A DNA stretch of 64,000 nt, from positions 3,601,502 to 3,665,501 of the forward strand of contig NC_087393.1 in the NCBI RefSeq assembly GCF_963675165.1, read 5' to 3'. Position numbers and translations under genes: made by a program. The notes below the pieces were generated by a model that saw only the letters and a list, made by a program, of their open reading frames with translations, searched no databases and was not told the DNA's origin. Within the stretch, counting starts at the first letter, position 1. Every line of letters starts with the position of its first letter. The DNA is from Halichondria panicea (Eukaryota > Porifera > Demospongiae > Suberitida > Halichondriidae). Positions 1 through 12,675 of the stretch are shown in pieces.

Positions 1-1
1 T

Positions 2-814
2 GGACTATCCTCTGTGCCGAACCATCAGAAATATGGATTTAAATACACCATTGCCAATGTTTCAAGCATGTTCTACACTCAGATAACTCCTGCTGGCTAC
101 ACATTTGCCATTTGGGGGGTCATCTACCTTTGTCAAATTGCTTGGATTGTGTATGGCTGGACCTTTATGTGCCGTAAATCTGCTGTGAATACAATTTCAC
201 CTTTCACATACATCGCCTACGCCGTGGCCAACCTCACAAATATCGCTTGGATCTATGTCTGGGACAACCTTTACATCAAAGTCGCTGCTGGGGTGTTGTT
301 CCTATCCGCTATTTCACTATACATCTCCCTCGGCAGTGCAGCCTACTACCTCTACACACAAACTTCTACTCTTAGCAAGAATGATCCAAAAGACCTCCAC
401 ACCACACGAATCCTCGTTCTCAACTCTCTTGCCATCTACATGACCTGGGTAACAATTGCTTCTCTCATCGGTCTCACAACTGTCCTCCAGTACTTCACAA
501 GCATTGGTGCTGTTGCTGCTGGGACCACATCCCTCTCCATACTTGCTGTGATTGTTCTGGTCTATTTCATTCTCGAGAACACTATTTTGGATCGATACCT
601 TCGCTATGTGGGTATTGTGTACCCTGTTCTTATCTGGGCCCTCACAGGGTCTGTAGTCGCTCATTGGGGAAAGGAAACGGATGGACAGAATCCTGTCATC
701 ACTGTCGTGCTGCTGGCTGTGTCTATTTTACTGTTCTTGGTGAGGATCGTCTTGTGGATTGTCTTCTCAAAGATTCGCCCACTGCAACAGACCGTGAAAT
801 CGGTTGTTGTATGA
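2..814 (+). CDS. TspO/MBR-like polytopic membrane protein, 5' end outside window
   Basis: The open frame runs from the window edge to a TGA at 812-814, with no start codon or signal of a beginning, so this is the last exon or exons of a longer gene. About seven hydrophobic segments can be counted over 270 residues. The first contains TPAGYTFAIWGVIYL, which resembles the TP-G--FAIWG-IY- signature of TspO/MBR (translocator/tryptophan-rich sensory) relatives, here with more segments than the classical five. Family members bind porphyrins or sterols; that role is inferred, not seen. The tail KIRPLQQTVKSVVV is short and cytosolic-looking. An unrelated seven-span membrane protein is the alternative. 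Confidence 0.6.
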   Translation, partial: GLSSVPNHQKYGFKYTIANVSSMFYTQITPAGYTFAIWGVIYLCQIAWIVYGWTFMCRKSAVNTISPFTYIAYAVANLTNIAWIYVWDNLYIKVAAGVLFLSAISLYISLGSAAYYLYTQTSTLSKNDPKDLHTTRILVLNSLAIYMTWVTIASLIGLTTVLQYFTSIGAVAAGTTSLSILAVIVLVYFILENTILDRYLRYVGIVYPVLIWALTGSVVAHWGKETDGQNPVITVVLLAVSILLFLVRIVLWIVFSKIRPLQQTVKSVVV

Positions 815-1555
815 ACTACACTAATAGACAGTATCTTAGCTGTGTTTGTTCATTAGTATACACATGCATGTGTTTTAAATGTTAGAACACTCGATCAATA
901 GCTATAATTATATGCAAATTAATTAAGGCGACACTGATCTAAGAAAATTATATATAACATAGCATCCCGGGAGTAAAAAAAGGGGTCACTAATTATTATT
1001 AGTGTTCATGCTCAATGTACCTTACTTTAAATTAGCATTTATTAGAACCTTATTAACACCTTACGTTATGTAATATTTACTACTACCTTAACCATGATTT
1101 GATGTTGATGTTGATATCATACTCTTCTCTAACAATCCTCATTGTTAGTGCTCCACTTCCTCCCTTTGTTGTTGTGCGAGCCTCTGGGGCCCCGCTCCAC
1201 GTATTTAAGGTTTTGTTTACCTTTTTTGCCTCACTTCACTTTAACTTAGTTTTACCCTGTATTGTCAGTTGATGTTTTGCTTCTCAATCTAAGAATTCGG
1301 TTAAGCTACACTGTGAAGTCAATTTGTCTATAATTAGTTGTTGTTGCCTATAGCTAGGAGCCTGTCTCTAGCTAATTTGTCTAGCCTGTCTAGAATCCCT
1401 CTACACCAAGATAAGAGCTCAACAATTAGTGAGTGTTCTATCCATGAATTTCGCTTAGTGTGAGACATGCAGAGGATCTATATTAGATAATCTACAATAA
1501 AATCATATCTACACTATAGCTAGCCTCGTCCCCAGGCTTAGAGGATTCTGTTATA

Positions 1556-1764
1556 CACTTGTCAAACTAATGCTCCACCCCCCACCTACCAGGGATAGAT
1601 GGGGATTAAACCAATCTGTTATCACACCTTACTTTTGGGCATGTTAATCCCCTGGTAGCCCCTAGTATAACATGCAGGGGTTATGTGAGATTAGACCTGT
1701 ATCCGGAAACTCTAAAAGTCTAATCCCCACCTATCCCTGTAGGGGAGGGGGAGTTTGACAAGTG
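1556..1764. mobile_element. 209-bp MITE with about 45-bp imperfect TIRs
   Basis: The left end CACTTGTCAAACT and the right end AGTTTGACAAGTG are exact inverted complements. The inverted similarity continues inward through a GGGATAGATGGGGATTA-type block for about 45 bases. It has no coding capacity. The target-site duplication is not clear. Confidence 0.8.
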
Positions 1765-2406
1765 CCGCATTTAATTAGCACGGCACCAATAATATAATTA
1801 ATTAGCACCCACATTACATCTAACACTCTGGTTAAGGTTGTACAAAAAGCACCCACTACTGGGTGGAAGGTGGGCTTTAGGTAACTTCAGCCATACTGTG
1901 CCAGTATCCAGATAGTGGCACAGCTCACCATCTGAACTGTGCAATATGGCACAGTGTTTCCAATCTCAGAGGTCAAATACAACAAAGCCTGATCTAGACT
2001 GTACGTAAATAAATTTGTTCAGTTCTAAAATGGTGCTAGATCGAATAACTTACAACCCTTTCCACCTATAAATAGTGGGTTTATAGTGGTGATATCGTAA
2101 TAAGTGCGGAAAGGCCTTATATTGAAAAAAGGGAAATTAGTTAGGTAGAGAAAAAGCCAACGATTTTCGGTGAAGGTCTCTTAGAAATGTTCCAACTCAA
2201 AGATCTACATGCAACTATCACAAATTTGTTACTAAGAAGTACGCCGCTTTTTCCGTTTTTGAGGCTACTAGTTTATGCATAGATTCAAGAGTTTTCAATC
2301 TACATGTATGGTTTTACATTAGAAGCTTTGTTTCCAGGGTCAGGGCATTTGTTGTGCTTTGTTAGGACCCCTTCATCATAGTTCAGAATCACGCCGCGGG
2401 ATCATC

Positions 2407-2417
2407 TGCGCATGCGC
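2407..2417. promoter_or_regulatory. NRF1-like palindrome TGCGCATGCGC
   Basis: The core matches the animal NRF-1 consensus YGCGCAYGCGCR. It lies 136 bases upstream of the ATG of the coiled-coil gene. The same palindrome also occurs inside transposon copies elsewhere in the window, so its regulatory role is only suggested. Confidence 0.4.
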
Positions 2418-2552
2418 GTCCACTTTTAGACGCGTATCTAGTAGCTACACAGAGTCATTTTTCATTCTCAGAGAACCATTGAGACTGTAAGAAGAAGCTT
2501 CAACTTTTGAAACTATTGATCTATAGACTAATTAACTGCTACTTTAAACAGA

Positions 2553-3464
2553 ATGGGTCGTGGCAGCAAGCTGTTTCATCGCAACAAAGTCACTGTCATC
2601 GAGGAGATTCACGAGGTGGATTCTGTAGAGAAGAAAGAGAAAAAGAAGTCTCTCAAATCGATGATGAAGGGGGTCCTAACAAAGCACAACAAATGCACTG
2701 ATTCTGAAACAAAGCTCAAAGAAGAGCAGGAGGCCGATTACCGAGTGTACCTCTCTCAAAAGGAAAAGATTGCTGAGCTCCTGGTCAAAATGAAATGGAT
2801 GGAGAGAAAACAAGAAGGAAAGGAGAAGAGAATCGAAGACATGGAGGACAGGCACCTCACTTTTGATGAAAAGATGCAGCTCAAGGCTCTCAAGAACAGC
2901 TCGAAGAGGTTGGAGGACAAAATATTTGTCGTGAACACTGAGCTCCGACGACGACGAATCACCGTCAACCTGCTTGGGATCGATGTCAGCAAAAAGAAGG
3001 CATCTTTAAACGAGACACCTGCACCAGAGTTCTTAGCACCAAGGTGCTGGGAGGAAAACAGATATTCCACAGACCGATACACCGTACACTTGGATCCAAA
3101 GCAAGCAGCGAGCGCCAAACAATACATGGATATGTCTGTTACTCAGAAGGACAGAGTGTATGAGCTCAAAGAAAAGTTGGTGTGGATGGAAAGCAAACGT
3201 AAATGGAAGCAAGACAGAATTTTGGCCACGAAAAGAATGGAAGAGAGCCTGAATTTTGATCAGAAAATTCAGCTTAAAGGACTCAAAAGCAGCTTGAAGA
3301 GGCTTGAGAATGCGATTACTATAGTTAAACAGCAAGTGTCACGGCGACTAGACACAGTCAGCAAAGCTGAAGAATTCCACAAGAAACTAGTGGCACTATA
3401 TGTACCTAACCACTCAGTGGAAGGGAGCTCAACTCTACTAGATATTGAAGAACTTGAAAATTGA
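2553..3464 (+). CDS. Coiled-coil protein with internal duplication, unknown function
   Basis: Intronless 303-residue basic protein; I do not recognise a family. Residues 1-60 are Lys-rich. Residues about 65-138 and 194-269 are two copies of one helical unit, offset by 129 residues: SQKEKIAELLVKMKWMER pairs with TQKDRVYELKEKLVWMES, and LTFDEKMQLKALKNSSKRLE pairs with LNFDQKIQLKGLKSSLKRLE. A Pro-rich linker (residues 150-165) separates them. The C-terminus is acidic. No signal peptide or membrane segment is visible. The start codon is the first ATG in this frame and has an A at -3. It differs from the zinc/coiled-coil family further downstream, lacking both their CxxC motif and their C-terminal domain. 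Confidence 0.75.
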   Translation: MGRGSKLFHRNKVTVIEEIHEVDSVEKKEKKKSLKSMMKGVLTKHNKCTDSETKLKEEQEADYRVYLSQKEKIAELLVKMKWMERKQEGKEKRIEDMEDRHLTFDEKMQLKALKNSSKRLEDKIFVVNTELRRRRITVNLLGIDVSKKKASLNETPAPEFLAPRCWEENRYSTDRYTVHLDPKQAASAKQYMDMSVTQKDRVYELKEKLVWMESKRKWKQDRILATKRMEESLNFDQKIQLKGLKSSLKRLENAITIVKQQVSRRLDTVSKAEEFHKKLVALYVPNHSVEGSSTLLDIEELEN

Positions 3465-3874
3465 ACGTGAAAATTGATACCTTTTATAATTATAGTTGTT
3501 TTCTGCACAAAATGTATGTTGTCTTTTCAATTTGAATTTAGGCATAATTATGTTCACTCCAAAAATTAGGGTGCACTGCCATGCATGACAGTTATAACAG
3601 ATACTTGATTATAATAACTCATTTTTCAATGTAGTATCACAAAATATTTTAATCATGATGGGTGAAGTACGTCTATAATGGGTAAAAAAAAGAAGCAGCT
3701 ATAGAGAGCGATTTTTGATCAAAAATTCAGCTTAACTACATCAAGAGCTATAGATATACCACCGAGTATAATTTTAAGCGCTCTTAATTGACGTCATGGT
3801 CAGTGCATGTATTTGTTACCCAGTGAGTGGGTAGATCAAAGCAATCCAGTGCTCTGTATTATGCATGCGGCATG

Positions 3875-3920
3875 TTGCATCACTACCATAGCAACTATGG
3901 TTGCTATGGTAGTGATGCAA
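3875..3920. repeat. Perfect 21-bp-arm hairpin
   Basis: Positions 3875-3895 and 3900-3920 are exact inverted complements, separated by the four bases TATG. Neither flank extends the symmetry, so this is a compact hairpin and not the edge of a larger element that I can see. Confidence 0.9.
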
Positions 3921-4139
3921 TCATTGAGTCTTGACATACTGTACTACTCGCTGAAGAAGATAGAGACATCATCGTAGATCGACCAGGTGCGATTAATATA
4001 AGCTCACGCATAGAACAATATTTAGCGGCATGTCCCTGTTTCTGCATGGTTTCTATTCTATTAGTGGGAAGCAGGATGTGTCGCACATTATCCATCTCTG
4101 ATGTTATAACTGTCACATCCTTTGTTTTTGGTTTTTGGT

Positions 4140-4580
4140 GTTGTCCGTTGTCCGTAGATAGATTTGGGCAGGAAATGCTGCATCCACAGTGTGGGTTTTA
4201 ATGCAGGTCCTGTCAAACAAAAACAAAAAAAATCAAAAAAAGTATAGAGTTTTAGTTATTAGTTTAGTTGCAGTCAGACATTGAAGTGAACGCTGGTACT
4301 GTCTCTTGAGCTCTTGAGGAAGTGAGTTGTACTTTATTGCTCGAAACTTTTCCTGAGTGCCTAGTGGATAGTCTTGGGAGGTGGAAGTTATCCTGTCCAC
4401 GAGTTGACACTTGTGCTTGTCTATGTTTAGAAGTCTTGGTGAAAAGTTCTTGCATGTACTTAGGTGCATCTTTAATTATGCTGCGGTGGACTAGCTTGTA
4501 CCAGCATTAGCTCTTCTCTACGCTGTTCAAGAGTAGTCCACCCTAGCTGGCTACGCAACGATGAACTTGGAGTCCTGAAG
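4140..4580 (-). mobile_element. Decayed non-LTR retrotransposon fragment (3' end of ORF2)
   Basis: Read on the minus strand, frame-shifted pieces match the C-terminal part of the better copy at 41035-41781. SSSLRSQLGWTTLEQRRE corresponds to SSSPLRDQLGWTTLQERRQ there, followed by a second piece with KYNSLPQEL corresponding to HYNRLPLSS. The downstream tail (GGATGCAGCATT, then TCTATCTA) also matches the 3' tail of that copy. Frames are broken, so it is dead. Confidence 0.75.
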
Positions 4581-5047
4581 TATGCAACGATGTTCGCATA
4601 GAACCGAACCTGCAGCCAATTACTGAAGAAACACTCCAGAATGCTACAGCTAATACTCAAGAAAGAGCTCGTCTTGACATCTCAGCAAACGGGGTATGGG
4701 GAGGCAGACTTGAAAAGACCTATTTGATGTAAGAGTGTTCAATCCCCATGCCCCATCAAACAAAGGCTCACTAATAGCTTGCTATGAGAAACACAAAAGA
4801 GAAAAGAAAATATCCTAAGAACAGAGAGTACGAGAAATAGAACATGCATCATTCACACCTTTGGTAATGTCTACCACTGGAGGGCTAGGGATGGGCAGAG
4901 GCCACAACCTTAGAAGGGGGTGTCTTTTAGAAGAAGTAGTCCGAGGTACGTGCATGCACTCTGAACTTTGTAGATCTACCATGCCAACCCCTCCCACCTA
5001 GATTGTTTATTTGTGATCTTGTTTCGATCCTCCTCTGGTTTCGATCC

Positions 5048-8000
5048 ATGGCTAGCCTGTTAAGAGCTAGAGCTGGTAGAGTGGGGTTACTCTCTAGTTG
5101 GAAACCGTGAGTATACACACAGTGACACTACTATAAAATCACACACAGTCATTGCATTGGTTTCTATAAATTGCCATGCCTTTGTACTTGTAGAGATACC
5201 TAGCTGCTACTTTGTAACTTCTTGTCACAGCTCTTCCTCTTCTCTGGTCCGTTGCTTCTCTGTGACTCCGCCCACTCGAACTAATGGTGGTCCAAGAGAG
5301 GAGGCCATCTTCACGAAGGAGCATCGGGAGATTAGGGATGCTCTGCGTAAGCTCATCGACAAGGAGATCAACCCATACGTGGACGAGTGGGAGGCAGCTA
5401 AGGCGTTCCCTGCCCATGAGGTGAGATAAGTAATCGTATTGCCAAATGTAATGTATCTCGACTAATTAGGCTTATCTTGTTTGTCCCAGTGGGGTCTTAG
5501 ATGATTGATTAGATCATAATGATCTATGTAGATAGAGTAGAGAGGGATTGGAAACAGAAGTACCCTCGAAGTACCATCCGTGTATCCCGCGGTTTTAATC
5601 GAGGCTTACTTTTTAACACGAGGGCTAAACATGAATAATTAATGAGATTTGTTTTGCTCTCTGTATTAAAGTAGTCCACGAGCAGTTCTGCTGCTAAACA
5701 TCGACTTTCATCTCATACTTAGGCCATTTGGGACACAGGACACTATTCACATGTAGTTACACAGCCTTAGCTATATCATAGGTACTATAGGAACACAAGT
5801 ATGAAAAAGCGCTCTGTGTATCTCTAGCTACTTCACGACAATCAGGATTATAGATACCTACTATCAGTGATTCAGTAATGGGGGTAGCTATGTGAGATGT
5901 ATGCATTGGACACAATAAGTTTCCTGGGCTTTTGCGGGAGTTATGAAGAGATACACGGATGGTCTTCATTGTAAAACATCACGTGAATCACTTCTGTTTC
6001 CAATCCCTCTCTACTCTATCTATGATTAGATACAGGAAAAGAGGGATTGGAAATGGAGTGGTGCACGTGATGCTTTTACATTGCATCTATAGTGAAGCCT
6101 CAAAAACTATCCGCTTTTCGCCCTTGAAACGATTCTTTTTGCCGGGGTAACTCGCTCAAACTAAGTTTCCTCGAGACATAATCTCTTTCAGACACGCCTA
6201 TTCTGTGAGCCTCACGTAGTACTTTCTAATAACTGACCACACCCAGTAAAAAGGGACATTCCATACATTGTGTATAAGTTTCCAAGTGCTGATTTAGGTC
6301 TTATATTTTTGCTATAACGTGTAAGCGTACTGGTTATAACTACTACAATAGGTATAGACCTTTAAATAATAAGTGAGTTGCACAGAATAAGCATATTTTG
6401 CGTGTGGTTATTATGGAACTGTGTGTTGAAATAGGCCATCAGCTTAGCTAGCCAGGCCACGTCCATGTACAACTTTGGCTTGTTACACAGCCTCAAATGA
6501 ATGAATAAATATACAGACAAAGAGGCCTTCTACTCAAGAGGAGGCCTGTGAAGCAGGCTAACACTGTACATGTACTGTATTTACTTGATTAAACGCCCGG
6601 GCGTTTATTTCAGATCGAAGTCTTTAGAGGGGGCGTTTAAACGAGGAGGGCGTTTAATCCAGGATAGGGCGTTTATTGTTATGTCTCCTCCAAAACTCTT
6701 GCACAGCAGCAGTTATTGTGCTCTTCTTGGGCTGCTGTCTCAGCTTAAATTTAAGTCATAGGAGTGCCCTCTGTGTCGGTATCTTTCTCTCTGCCATCGA
6801 TGCATCATAAAAAGTATTATTATTCTATGCTGCCATACTTGCAACTGGGTTCCATGTGCTATTTCAGCTCCGCCCACAGTGACACGCCCCATATATGGCC
6901 GATTATTTAAGATGGGCGTTTATTGACAAAGACAGAGCTTTTACCCTGGGCATTTAAACGAGATGGGCGTTTATTCAAGGAGGGCGTTTAATCAAGTAAA
7001 TACGGTACTTATTTACTATGGCCTCTCGTATCTCTCATAATATTTGAAGTCATACACGGAGCTAGTTAGCTACAGACAGAGGTTTAGCTACAGACAGGGT
7101 TTAGTCTACTGTAGATTGGTTGCTTCTTTCTGACAGAGTCTACGTGTAGACTTAGTGTTAGATGGGCGTGGCCCGTCCATCTAGGTTAGTGTCAGCTTTC
7201 ACTCTGTTCAGATTGTTAACATAGCAGGCTAAGGGTATAACTGTCAACATGCTATTAGATGGGACTAGAACCTTCAAACTTCTATCTACTTCCTTCAATC
7301 CACTTCCGTTTGTTGTGACGTCATTGTTTACTTACCATTTACCTTGTTATCCATAGCCGCCAGATATCGACGGATGGTTAGCGCATGCACCAACGGTTGA
7401 TACCAGCTAGGCCCTCTTCCTTCGAAGTAAAGTAGGTGTGGGGACGGGGCTGGTACTGTGTACTCTCCGAATAGCAGACGTATTGGTACCAAACCCTAAT
7501 TCGGAGATTGTCGTTTATTGGGAATTTTTCCTTAAACTTTTGGAGCCGATCTCCTAGTATCTTTATAGGGCATGTGTGTGGGGGGGGGGGGAGAGGGGAT
7601 ACACAAATTCAAATAGGTCTTTTGACTCTGTTAGGCATTACAATAGAGAAAAGTCAGGCCGGGAACGAGGCTATAGCTTACACAGCTATCATGTTCAAAG
7701 TAGTGTATTGCACTTACTAGGAGAATGTACAACATTGTGGGGGTGAGCATGCGCGAATTGTGTATCTGGGTTATAGATCTATGATTCCAACTCATTATGC
7801 CAAAAGAACTGGGCGCACAGCCTAATAGGATAACCTTGATTTGGTGAACCCAAGTACAAGCAGAACAATAAATTATTGATGAAAAACCTATTTCTAGCAA
7901 GTCAGCTGCTAAAAGTGTGCCTGTGACCTTCTGAGTTCCCATCTGAGCTGCTCTGATCTGATGCAGGCATCTCTGCATGTATCCCGTCTGAGCTGATGTA

Positions 8001-11000
8001 TAATAAAACGTACGGCTCCTGGATCCAGTATGCAAGCAGTGAACAATTGTTGATGAAAAACAACCGTCTATGCTGCTGTGAGCTGTTGCAGGTGGCCTGT
8101 GTGACCTCACGAGTGTCCATCTGAGCTGCTCCGACCTGCTTCAAGCGTGCCTATGTCCCAATCTCCTCAAGAGCTCTTTGCATTGCCTGGTTATTGTGCG
8201 TATGCGCAATAATCACGTAAAAGTTGGTAAAGATCATGGGTGTCAAAACCAAATTATCGTGCCGGTCCATGACATACATACAGACAAACAGAATTGCAAC
8301 GTTGAAGACTAGGGTAGGGACTTGCTTCGCTCGCCTCAATGAGCATAAAAACATGAGCAATCTGTTTTATAGTCATTTGAGAAAGGCTATCAGCATTGGT
8401 TTTAGCTACATTCGTTTTAGCCATGCAAATTGGATGACTCCTCAGCAGTTGCAGTCATGAAAAGTAGTTGGATAAGATTAGCCTTGAATCCAGGCTGCTT
8501 GAAGCGGCCTGGTTCGAGTCTAAGTCTCCATAACATCATACCCGGAAGTGACCCGCCCACTATCCGTTAGCCATTAAATATTTCATGTAGAATTTGATGA
8601 ATTTGATGTATGGGACAAGCGACCATGACAGTAGTCCGGAAATGGGAGATCCGTATTCAGGCCGGGTGTGTATAGTTTGTTTACTATGTCGATCCGTACC
8701 TTGAGCTGTGTCTTTAATAGAGAGTTGGCTACATGTAGGATGACTGTATACGTACTAGAAGGTAGTGTGCAGTTTTCTGACTGTCTTAGCTTCTCTTCTT
8801 CTCAGTATTGGAGGAATCATTTAACTGTACAATGTACTACTCTTTCAGGTGCTCAAGAAGCTAGGTGACGGTGGTTTCCTTGGTCCCACAAGAGATCCTA
8901 AGTATGGTGGCCTAGGACTGGACTACAGCTACTCAATGGCCATTGCTGAGGAGTTGGGTCACATACGCTGTGGAGGGGTCCCCATGGCGATAGGAGTGCA
9001 CACAGGTAGGTAGAGAATTGTTTATCAAAGTAGTAATACCTTCCAGACGACACTTAATTGTGATACGTACTTTAGCTGAGGTACATACAGCAGGAAGTCC
9101 ATTAATCCCTAGCTAAGGTTGCCCCTGCAATCAGTTTCAAACCCTAGCTAAGGTATATGTTTTCGTTTACACACGCACCTTGGTATAGACTCCTGACTAA
9201 TTGATAAAAGATTACTCGGCTTTTTTATTATGAGGCTAATATAGTGTTTTCATGCAAATGTGTCGTTTCTGCTGCTTAGAATCTAAGTTATATTTATTGT
9301 CCACTACATCGGCAGTAAATCTACGAGGGTGAAGCCCCGAGACCAAGGATGATTTGCATTGCCATAAATTTGAATGTAGTGGACAACAAGTAGTTATATA
9401 CCCACTGGAATGAATGCTACCTAATCTACCTCACCTTGGATACTAGCTAACAGTCTCAAAAACTATTGAAAACAAACGACAAGCTTGCATATAGCTTGTA
9501 ACCAGTGCTAAGCTTATAGCTCTACGTACTAACTGACCATGTCCAAGCAGTGAGCCTCATCGTTTTTAGCGACCCCACCCATCTGTTCTGCTCTTGCCAA
9601 CAAGTGTCAACATCTTCTTTTTGGCTGTGTAGATCTAGTTTAAAATCAGTACACCCTCAAGGCAAGGAAGAGGTAATTAACCCCCCCCCTCCTGTTGCTA
9701 TGATACAGACCCCACATGGGGTATATGGCCACTATAAATCTTCTGAGACCTATATACCTTTGGTGTACGTGGTGATATTTTAGTTACTATGTGTGCATGT
9801 AATAAATTATTATGCTGATCAACTACCTTTATATAATACCTTGCCCCACCCAACACGCACACACACACACAGACATGGCGGTTCCAGCTCTGGCCAGGTT
9901 TGGCACTGACGAGCTTAAAAGAGAGTTTCTTGCTCCCTCTATTTCCGGAGACATCCTCGCCTGTTTGGGTGTGAGTGAGGTAGGCGGAGGCTCCGATGTG
10001 GCCAACATCAAGACCACAGCTGTACCCAAGAAAGGTGAGGGAGGGAATTGAATATGTGCGCGCGTGTGTGTGTGATTTTGAAATCACACTGTAGATATAC
10101 ATAGTAACCATTCTCATACGTAACTACATTCAATGCCTACCCCCACAATGTGTGTGTGTGATTCATCGTATAGCGGGTATATTTCGAGGGTATAAATATT
10201 CGCGGATTAAGCCTGTACCGCGAAAATTTATGAATAGTAGGCGTGTTAATATTATTGACCACACCTATCGACAATAAAAAAGGAATCAAGAGACAAGGAC
10301 GCCGGTATAGCCAGCTAACTTGCTCTACGTCTGTAGCGTTATGCACAGCTAGGATTGTGAGAGAATAAGTAGCTACAGTAAACTACTCTTTTAAGTTCAA
10401 CATGTGTTTAAGATGCAAGATCATAATACTCCGCATGCTCAATAAATATAGGAGCTGCACTATCATATAACATAATACATAGTAATACATAGTATAGTTT
10501 CATTGTCATTGTCCAGAACACAACACTACAATGTCTACTGTATCCCCTGACCATGGCAAATGTTCTGCTACAGGTGGAGGACATAGTACCTCACCGATTC
10601 TATTATTTTATACAGGCTAGGCCTGAATTTGAGGCTAACGGTGTGGAGGTACAGCTGCATGTTGATGTGCGCATGCACCAAAAGGCTGGAACTCACACCA
10701 CGAAAATAAAATCCGCGAAATCCTTTGTAGAGGTCCATCCGCGAAAATTTATACCCTCAAGATATACCCGCTATACGGTAGTTCCTTAGTTAACATTAAT
10801 TCTCATACATAACTACATTCAATGCCTCCCCCACATACCTCAGACAGTGATGACCTAGTTATCAATGGCAGTAAGATGTGGATCACGAGTGGAACCCAGG
10901 CTGACTGGATCTGTCTCCTTGCCAACACCAACGATGGCCCTTCACACAAAAACAAATCCCTTATCTGTGTTCCCATGGATACCAAGGGTGTCTCGGTAGC

Positions 11001-12636
11001 CAAGAAAATTGACAAGATTGGCAACTTTTCTTCGGATACGGCACAGCTGTTCTTTGAGGACGTGGTGGTGCCCCGTAAGAATTTGATAGGCGAGGAGGGT
11101 AAAGGGTTCACTTACCAGATGGTGCAGTTTCAGGAGGAGAGGATGTGGGCCATTGCTGCATGTGAGTGAGGGTGTGTGCAGGGTTTCCTTAGATGTTCAG
11201 TTTTCTTCTTACTTTGCAAGCAACTGCATATCGATTAACAATTCAACCAACAGAATTCATCGAGGTGACATGAAAATACCCAGTAGGGGGAACATGTTCA
11301 CATTTTTTATGCCTTTATTGTGGAGTGTTTTTATTTACATTTTTTATGCCTCTATTCGTCTCCCATGCTTCACTGCAGCCCTGGTGCCGTTTGAGCGATG
11401 TATAGAGCAGACCGCGGAGTACTGTCGTGAGAGGAAGGCATTTAGTCGGCCCCTACTTGACAACCAGGTCATCCATTACCGACTGGCAGAGCTACAAACA
11501 GAGGTGGAGCTGTTGCGTTCCCTACTCTATAGAGCCATTGGTAAGTACAATTTTATCTACGGTACAATGTAGGCCTCGTGTACACACTTATACATGTGAG
11601 TACGCGTATCTGTTATCTACCACCTAATCTGAGGATAATTGCCATTGTACGTACACAGGTACATGTATGCTGGCTAAAGTGACAATTTTATATACCGTAT
11701 AGCGGGTACTTTTCGGGGGGCAAAACATTGGTGGTTGAGCAATATTTAGTCACTTCGTAGCCTCCTTCACTGGCCTCCCCTAAAGAGAAGGCCTGCTGCT
11801 GACTGCTTGCGCATGCGCAAAGTTATTTTATTTATCAGAGAAAATATCTTGACGAAGTATTAAAAGTCATACACAGAGCTATATAGCTAGCTAGAGACAA
11901 AGCTGTAGGTTTGTTACAGCTATTTTCTTTCTGATAGAGTCAGTAGCAGTAGTATAGTCGAAGTTAGTGTTAAATGGGCGTGGCCTGTCCATATAGGCTC
12001 TTGTCAGCTTTCACCCCGTTCAGACAATTTTCATCCACACTGTTGCAGACTGTGAGTCTTTTGTTAACATAGCAGGCTAAGGGTATAGCTGTCAGAATAC
12101 ATCAGATGGGCTAGAAACCTTCAATTCAAACTTTCTATTTACTTCTGTTCGTTGTGACATCATCGTTTTACTGAGCATATACGATGTTATCCAAAGCCCC
12201 CAGATGGGTGGATTAGCGCATGCGCAAGCAGTGGATATACCAGGCCCACTTCCCTGATGAAGTGCCGCCTGGGAACGAGGCTATAGTCACTTCGTGGTTA
12301 TAAAATCAACTGTTGCCTGAAAGGATTTTCAAGATTTAATCATTTATTTGTCACTCTACCCATGCTGTCATAATTATCTGAACACGTGGTTGCTGCTTCC
12401 ACTGCAGGTAAAGGTAGGCAAGGTCGCTTCATTCGTGGGTAAAATATTCGTGGTCAGAGCTTCAACCACGAAAAACCACGAATATTTTGCCCCAAGAAAA
12501 TTACCAGCTGTAATGTACATCTAATGTTTCTCCTCGCAACATCAATTCGCAATTCCCTCTCACTATAACACCTTTATGCACACATTCTGCGTTGAGGGTA
12601 CGTACATGTACTTACACACATCATTCACGTACTCCT

Positions 12637-12675
<39 letters not shown>

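Larger units (their letters stand above)
815..2552. other. intergenic region with one MITE and a possible promoter
   Basis: No coding frame is convincing. It holds the 209-bp inverted-repeat element at 1556-1764 and a patch of short inverted motifs around 1888-1950 (several GTGCCA/TGGCAC boxes). The last 150 bases before the coiled-coil gene contain a palindromic TGCGCATGCGC box (2407-2417), next to a CpG-containing stretch. An AAACAG just before the ATG at 2553 could be a splice acceptor for a 5' UTR exon. Confidence 0.5.
3465..5047. other. intergenic region: hairpin, retrotransposon relic, dehydrogenase promoter
   Basis: It contains the perfect hairpin at 3875-3920 and an antisense non-LTR retrotransposon remnant at about 4140-4580. 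The remaining bases up to the dehydrogenase start at 5048 show no recognisable gene. Confidence 0.5.

Noticed and set aside
8461-8530. Possible tRNA (GGTTCGAGTC resembles a T-loop box B)
   Set aside because: No matching A box, anticodon arm or acceptor pairing can be made around it; it lies in a repeat-derived GCCTGG context.
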